A stretch of 61,540 nt of DNA, from assembly GCA_017993235.1 (NCBI GenBank), contig JAGONC010000019.1:1-61540 (forward strand), in the 5' to 3' direction. Origin of the DNA: Lentimicrobiaceae bacterium (GTDB taxonomy: Bacteria; Bacteroidota; Bacteroidia; Bacteroidales; JAGONC01). Of the stretch, positions 59,075-61,540 are shown in pieces (within the stretch, counting starts at the first letter, position 1; each line of letters opens with the position of its first letter). The notes under the pieces were generated by a model. It saw nothing but the letters and a program-made list of their open reading frames with translations. It was not told the origin of the DNA and ran no database searches. The position numbers and the translations under genes were made by a program.

Positions 59075-60157
59075 ATGGGTGAATTACGTTTAATGAAAGG
59101 CAATGAGGCGATTGGTGAAGCAGCAATCCGTGCCGGTGTGGATGCCTATTTCGGGTACCCGATAACCCCTCAGTCGGAAGTCATCGAATACCTGATGGCC
59201 GAAAAGCCGCATGAGCGGACCGGCATGGTGGTCCTCCAGGCAGAAAGCGAGGTGGCTTCCATCAACATGGTTTATGGCGCTGCAGCTACCGGTAAAAAGG
59301 TGATGACCTCTTCATCCAGTCCGGGTGTAAGCCTGATGATGGAAGGAGTTTCCTATATCGCAGGGGCAGAGATACCCTGCGTGTTGGTGAATGTTGTCAG
59401 GGGGGGTCCCGGACTGGGCACCATCCAACCCTCACAGGCCGATTACTTCCAGGCGACCAAGGGCGGAGGTCATGGTGATTACCGGCTGATTGTTCTGGCA
59501 CCTGCCTCAGTACAGGAAATGTCAGATTTTATAAAGCTGGCTTTCGAGCTTGCTTTCAGGTACCGTAATCCGGCAATGATCCTTTCCGATGGGGTTATCG
59601 GACAAATGATGGAAAAAGTGGTGCTCTTCGATCCAATTCCCCGCTGGACGGAAGCAGAAATCATCAAAATGTCACCATGGGCCACCACCGGAAAACCCAA
59701 AAGCAGGGAAAGAAACATTGTTACATCGCTCGACCTTCAGGCGGTTGTCCAGGAAAAACGCAACATCAGGCTTCAGCAAAAATACGCCACCATACAGGAA
59801 AAAGAGGTCAGGTATGAGACCATTTCCTGCGATGATGCTGAATATTTGATCGTTGCATATGGCTCCAGTGCACGTATCGCCCAAAAAACCCTGGACATTG
59901 CCCGGGCGCAGGGAATCAAGGTTGGCCTGCTCAGGGCCATCACCCTCTGGCCTTTCCCGACCAAACAGATCCGTACGCTTCTTGGCCATGTGAAGGGCAT
60001 CCTGACCGTTGAACTGAGCTCAGGGCAAATGGTCGAAGATGTACGCCTGGCCGTGGAAGGTAAGGTTAAAGTTGAATTTTATGGGAGAATGGGGGGAATG
60101 ATCTACACCCCTGAAGAGATCCTGGCTGTCCTCAAAGAAAAAATCATAGGAGAATAA
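59075..60157 (+). CDS. vorB: 2-oxoacid:ferredoxin oxidoreductase alpha subunit (VorB/KorA type)
   Basis: 360 residues. The pyrimidine-binding domain has LMKGNEAIGEAAIRAGVDAY, FGYPITPQSEVIEYL and TSSSSPGVSLMMEG; the C-terminal transketolase-like domain is about 245-350. It oxidatively decarboxylates 2-oxoacids to acyl-CoA with the beta, gamma and delta partners. Closest by eye to branched-chain (3-methyl-2-oxobutanoate) enzymes annotated in Bacteroidota, but 2-oxoglutarate cannot be ruled out. Confidence 0.9.
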   Translation: MGELRLMKGNEAIGEAAIRAGVDAYFGYPITPQSEVIEYLMAEKPHERTGMVVLQAESEVASINMVYGAAATGKKVMTSSSSPGVSLMMEGVSYIAGAEIPCVLVNVVRGGPGLGTIQPSQADYFQATKGGGHGDYRLIVLAPASVQEMSDFIKLAFELAFRYRNPAMILSDGVIGQMMEKVVLFDPIPRWTEAEIIKMSPWATTGKPKSRERNIVTSLDLQAVVQEKRNIRLQQKYATIQEKEVRYETISCDDAEYLIVAYGSSARIAQKTLDIARAQGIKVGLLRAITLWPFPTKQIRTLLGHVKGILTVELSSGQMVEDVRLAVEGKVKVEFYGRMGGMIYTPEEILAVLKEKIIGE

Positions 60158-60161
60158 AGTA

Positions 60162-60950
60162 ATGGCTGAATTGAAAATTGAAGACATTGTCCGGCCCGAG
60201 AACCTGGTCTATAAAAAAACCTCACTCATGACCGATAAAATCCTGAGTTATTGCCCGGGATGCGGCCATGGCACTACGCACCGGATCATAATGGAAGTCA
60301 TTGATGAGATGGGACTTCAGGAAGAAACGATCGGCGTCTGTCCCGTCGGGTGTTCCGTCCTGGCCTATGATTTCATGAATGTCGACATGCAGCAGGCCGC
60401 GCATGGCCGTGCACCAGCACTGGCTACCGGTATCAAAAGAACCTGGCCCGAAAGGATCGTCTTCACCTACCAGGGTGACGGTGACCTCGCCGCGATAGGC
60501 ACTGCAGAGACCATCCATGTTTGCAACCGGGGAGAGAATTTCACGATGATCTTCATCAACAACGGCATTTACGGTATGACAGGAGGGCAAATGGCACCCA
60601 CAACCCTTGAAGGAATGAAATCCTCCACAAGCCCCTATGGCAGGGATGTACGTATGATGGGCCATCCCCTGAAAATGACCGAAGTCATCGCAACCCTGCC
60701 GGGTACCTTTTTTGTTTCCCGCCAGGCTGTCCATACACCGGCAGCTGTCCGCAGGGCCAAAAAGGCGATCCGGATGGCATTTGAAAATCAACGTGACAAA
60801 AAAGGAGGGATCTCCTTTGTGGAAATTGTCTCCAACTGCAACTCCGGATGGAAAATGAGACCGGTTGACGCAAACCATTGGATGGAAGAAAATATGTTCC
60901 CGTTCTTCCCCCTGGGAGATCTGAAAGTGGACGGGAAAATGGTAAAATAA
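60162..60950 (+). CDS. 2-oxoacid:ferredoxin oxidoreductase beta subunit (thiamine-diphosphate binding)
   Basis: 262 residues: SYCPGCGHGTTHRIIMEVID binds the cofactor region; YQGDGDLAAIGTAETIH and FINNGIYGMTGGQMAPTT supply the Mg2+/ThDP site. It pairs with the alpha subunit 4 bases upstream. A short heptanucleotide hairpin follows the stop codon. Confidence 0.93.
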   Translation: MAELKIEDIVRPENLVYKKTSLMTDKILSYCPGCGHGTTHRIIMEVIDEMGLQEETIGVCPVGCSVLAYDFMNVDMQQAAHGRAPALATGIKRTWPERIVFTYQGDGDLAAIGTAETIHVCNRGENFTMIFINNGIYGMTGGQMAPTTLEGMKSSTSPYGRDVRMMGHPLKMTEVIATLPGTFFVSRQAVHTPAAVRRAKKAIRMAFENQRDKKGGISFVEIVSNCNSGWKMRPVDANHWMEENMFPFFPLGDLKVDGKMVK

Positions 60951-60953
60951 GGA

Positions 60954-60973
60954 TTGCAGGTTTCAACCTGCAA
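60954..60973 (+). repeat. Perfect hairpin between beta and gamma subunit genes
   Basis: TTGCAGGTT and AACCTGCAA are perfect 9-base complements around TC, four bases after the beta stop. The TTTCAACCTGCAAC stretch is identical to part of the gatE-gatD array at 16866-16879. Confidence 0.75.
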
Positions 60974-61013
60974 CATCAGTACGGTTTAAAAGCTAAAACT
61001 TACAAATAGAATC

Positions 61014-61540
61014 ATGACCGAAGAAATTATTATTGCCGGCTTTGGTGGACAGGGTGTTCTGTCGATGGGTAAGATCCTGGCCTATTCCGGGATCATGCAG
61101 GATCAGGAAGTGAGCTGGATGCCATCCTACGGACCCGAAATGCGGGGTGGAACTGCCAACGTTACCGTAATTCTCAGCGATGAAAGGATCAGTTCCCCCA
61201 TATTGAATTATTTCGATACAGCCGTCATCCTGAATCAGCAATCCATGGATAAATTTGAACCTTCGGTCAAACCGGGTGGAGTGCTGATCTATGACGGAAA
61301 CGGTATCACACACCACCCCACCAGAAAAGATATAAAAATTTACCGTGTGGATGCCGCTGATGAAGCCTCGCGGTTGGGTCTTTCCAAAATATTCAACATG
61401 ATCGTCCTGGGAGGCTACCTGAAGGTGAAACCGGTTGTCAAACTGGAAAATGTCATCCTTGGATTGAAAAAATCTCTTCCGCATCGGTATCACCACCTTA
61501 TCCCGGACAATGAAAAGGCCATCCTGCGCGGCATGGAAAT
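61014..61540 (+). CDS. 2-oxoacid:ferredoxin oxidoreductase gamma subunit (cut by the right edge)
   Basis: 175 codons are visible from the ATG at 61014, with no stop before the window ends. MTEEIIIAGFGGQGVLSMGK is the gamma-subunit start, and SWMPSYGPEMRGGTANVTVI follows near 35-54. The usual length is about 180-190 residues, so only a few codons are missing. It completes the alpha-beta-gamma-delta enzyme. Confidence 0.93.
   Translation, partial: MTEEIIIAGFGGQGVLSMGKILAYSGIMQDQEVSWMPSYGPEMRGGTANVTVILSDERISSPILNYFDTAVILNQQSMDKFEPSVKPGGVLIYDGNGITHHPTRKDIKIYRVDAADEASRLGLSKIFNMIVLGGYLKVKPVVKLENVILGLKKSLPHRYHHLIPDNEKAILRGME

Overview
The window looks like part of an anaerobic, peptide-fermenting member of the Bacteroidota (Bacteroidales-like). 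The signs are the ribosomal order rpsL-rpsG-fusA-rpsJ-...-rplQ without tuf between fusA and rpsJ, a DUF4290 gene, FISUMP surface proteins, a lipid A gene (lpxB), few Shine-Dalgarno sequences, and repeated TAnnTTTG boxes (the Bacteroidota -7 element) upstream of genes. The identification is inferred from gene content only.

Left end (1-5494): two secreted FISUMP-domain proteins on opposite strands. The leftmost runs off the window and has a T9SS-tail-like domain in its interior; the second carries a dockerin. A small unknown ORF lies between them, followed by a decayed winged-helix gene fragment. Next (5495-12313) comes a minus-strand type I restriction-modification locus, hsdR - four-helix-bundle protein - hsdS - CPBP membrane protease - hsdM, then tRNA-Val(GAC) with a clear terminator.

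12847-19130: a lipoprotein, a secreted endonuclease/phosphatase-fold protein, then gatE-gatD-CHAD. GatD and GatE together form the tRNA-dependent amidotransferase regarded as an archaeal hallmark, so this is the most unexpected gene pair in the window. 19139-26465 (minus): comEC, a TPR lipoprotein, lpxB, a small membrane protein, surE, maf, a kdsC-like phosphatase and a DUF2520 oxidoreductase. 26567-45976 (minus): enolase and the complete alpha, spc, S10 and str ribosomal blocks with secY, map, infA and rpoA, read from a well-formed promoter at 46196-46225.

46300-61540 (plus): a PcrA/UvrD helicase, DUF4290, murA (Asp in place of the catalytic Cys), grpE-dnaJ, an ABC exporter pair, then an energy module: ADP-forming acyl-CoA synthetase, an aminotransferase, and a four-subunit 2-oxoacid:ferredoxin oxidoreductase whose last gene is cut by the right edge. 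Together these would turn amino acids into 2-oxoacids, then acyl-CoA plus reduced ferredoxin, then acid plus ATP.

Scattered through the window are short tandem arrays whose unit is nearly always seven bases but whose unit sequence differs at each site (58656-58788, 13388-13457, 16825-16901, 9521-9555, 8712-8746, 14324-14365, 12632-12659, 58533-58588). Several fold into hairpins and three lie inside or run into reading frames (hsdS, the endonuclease/phosphatase gene, gatE). This family and the GatDE pair are the best candidates for something new here.
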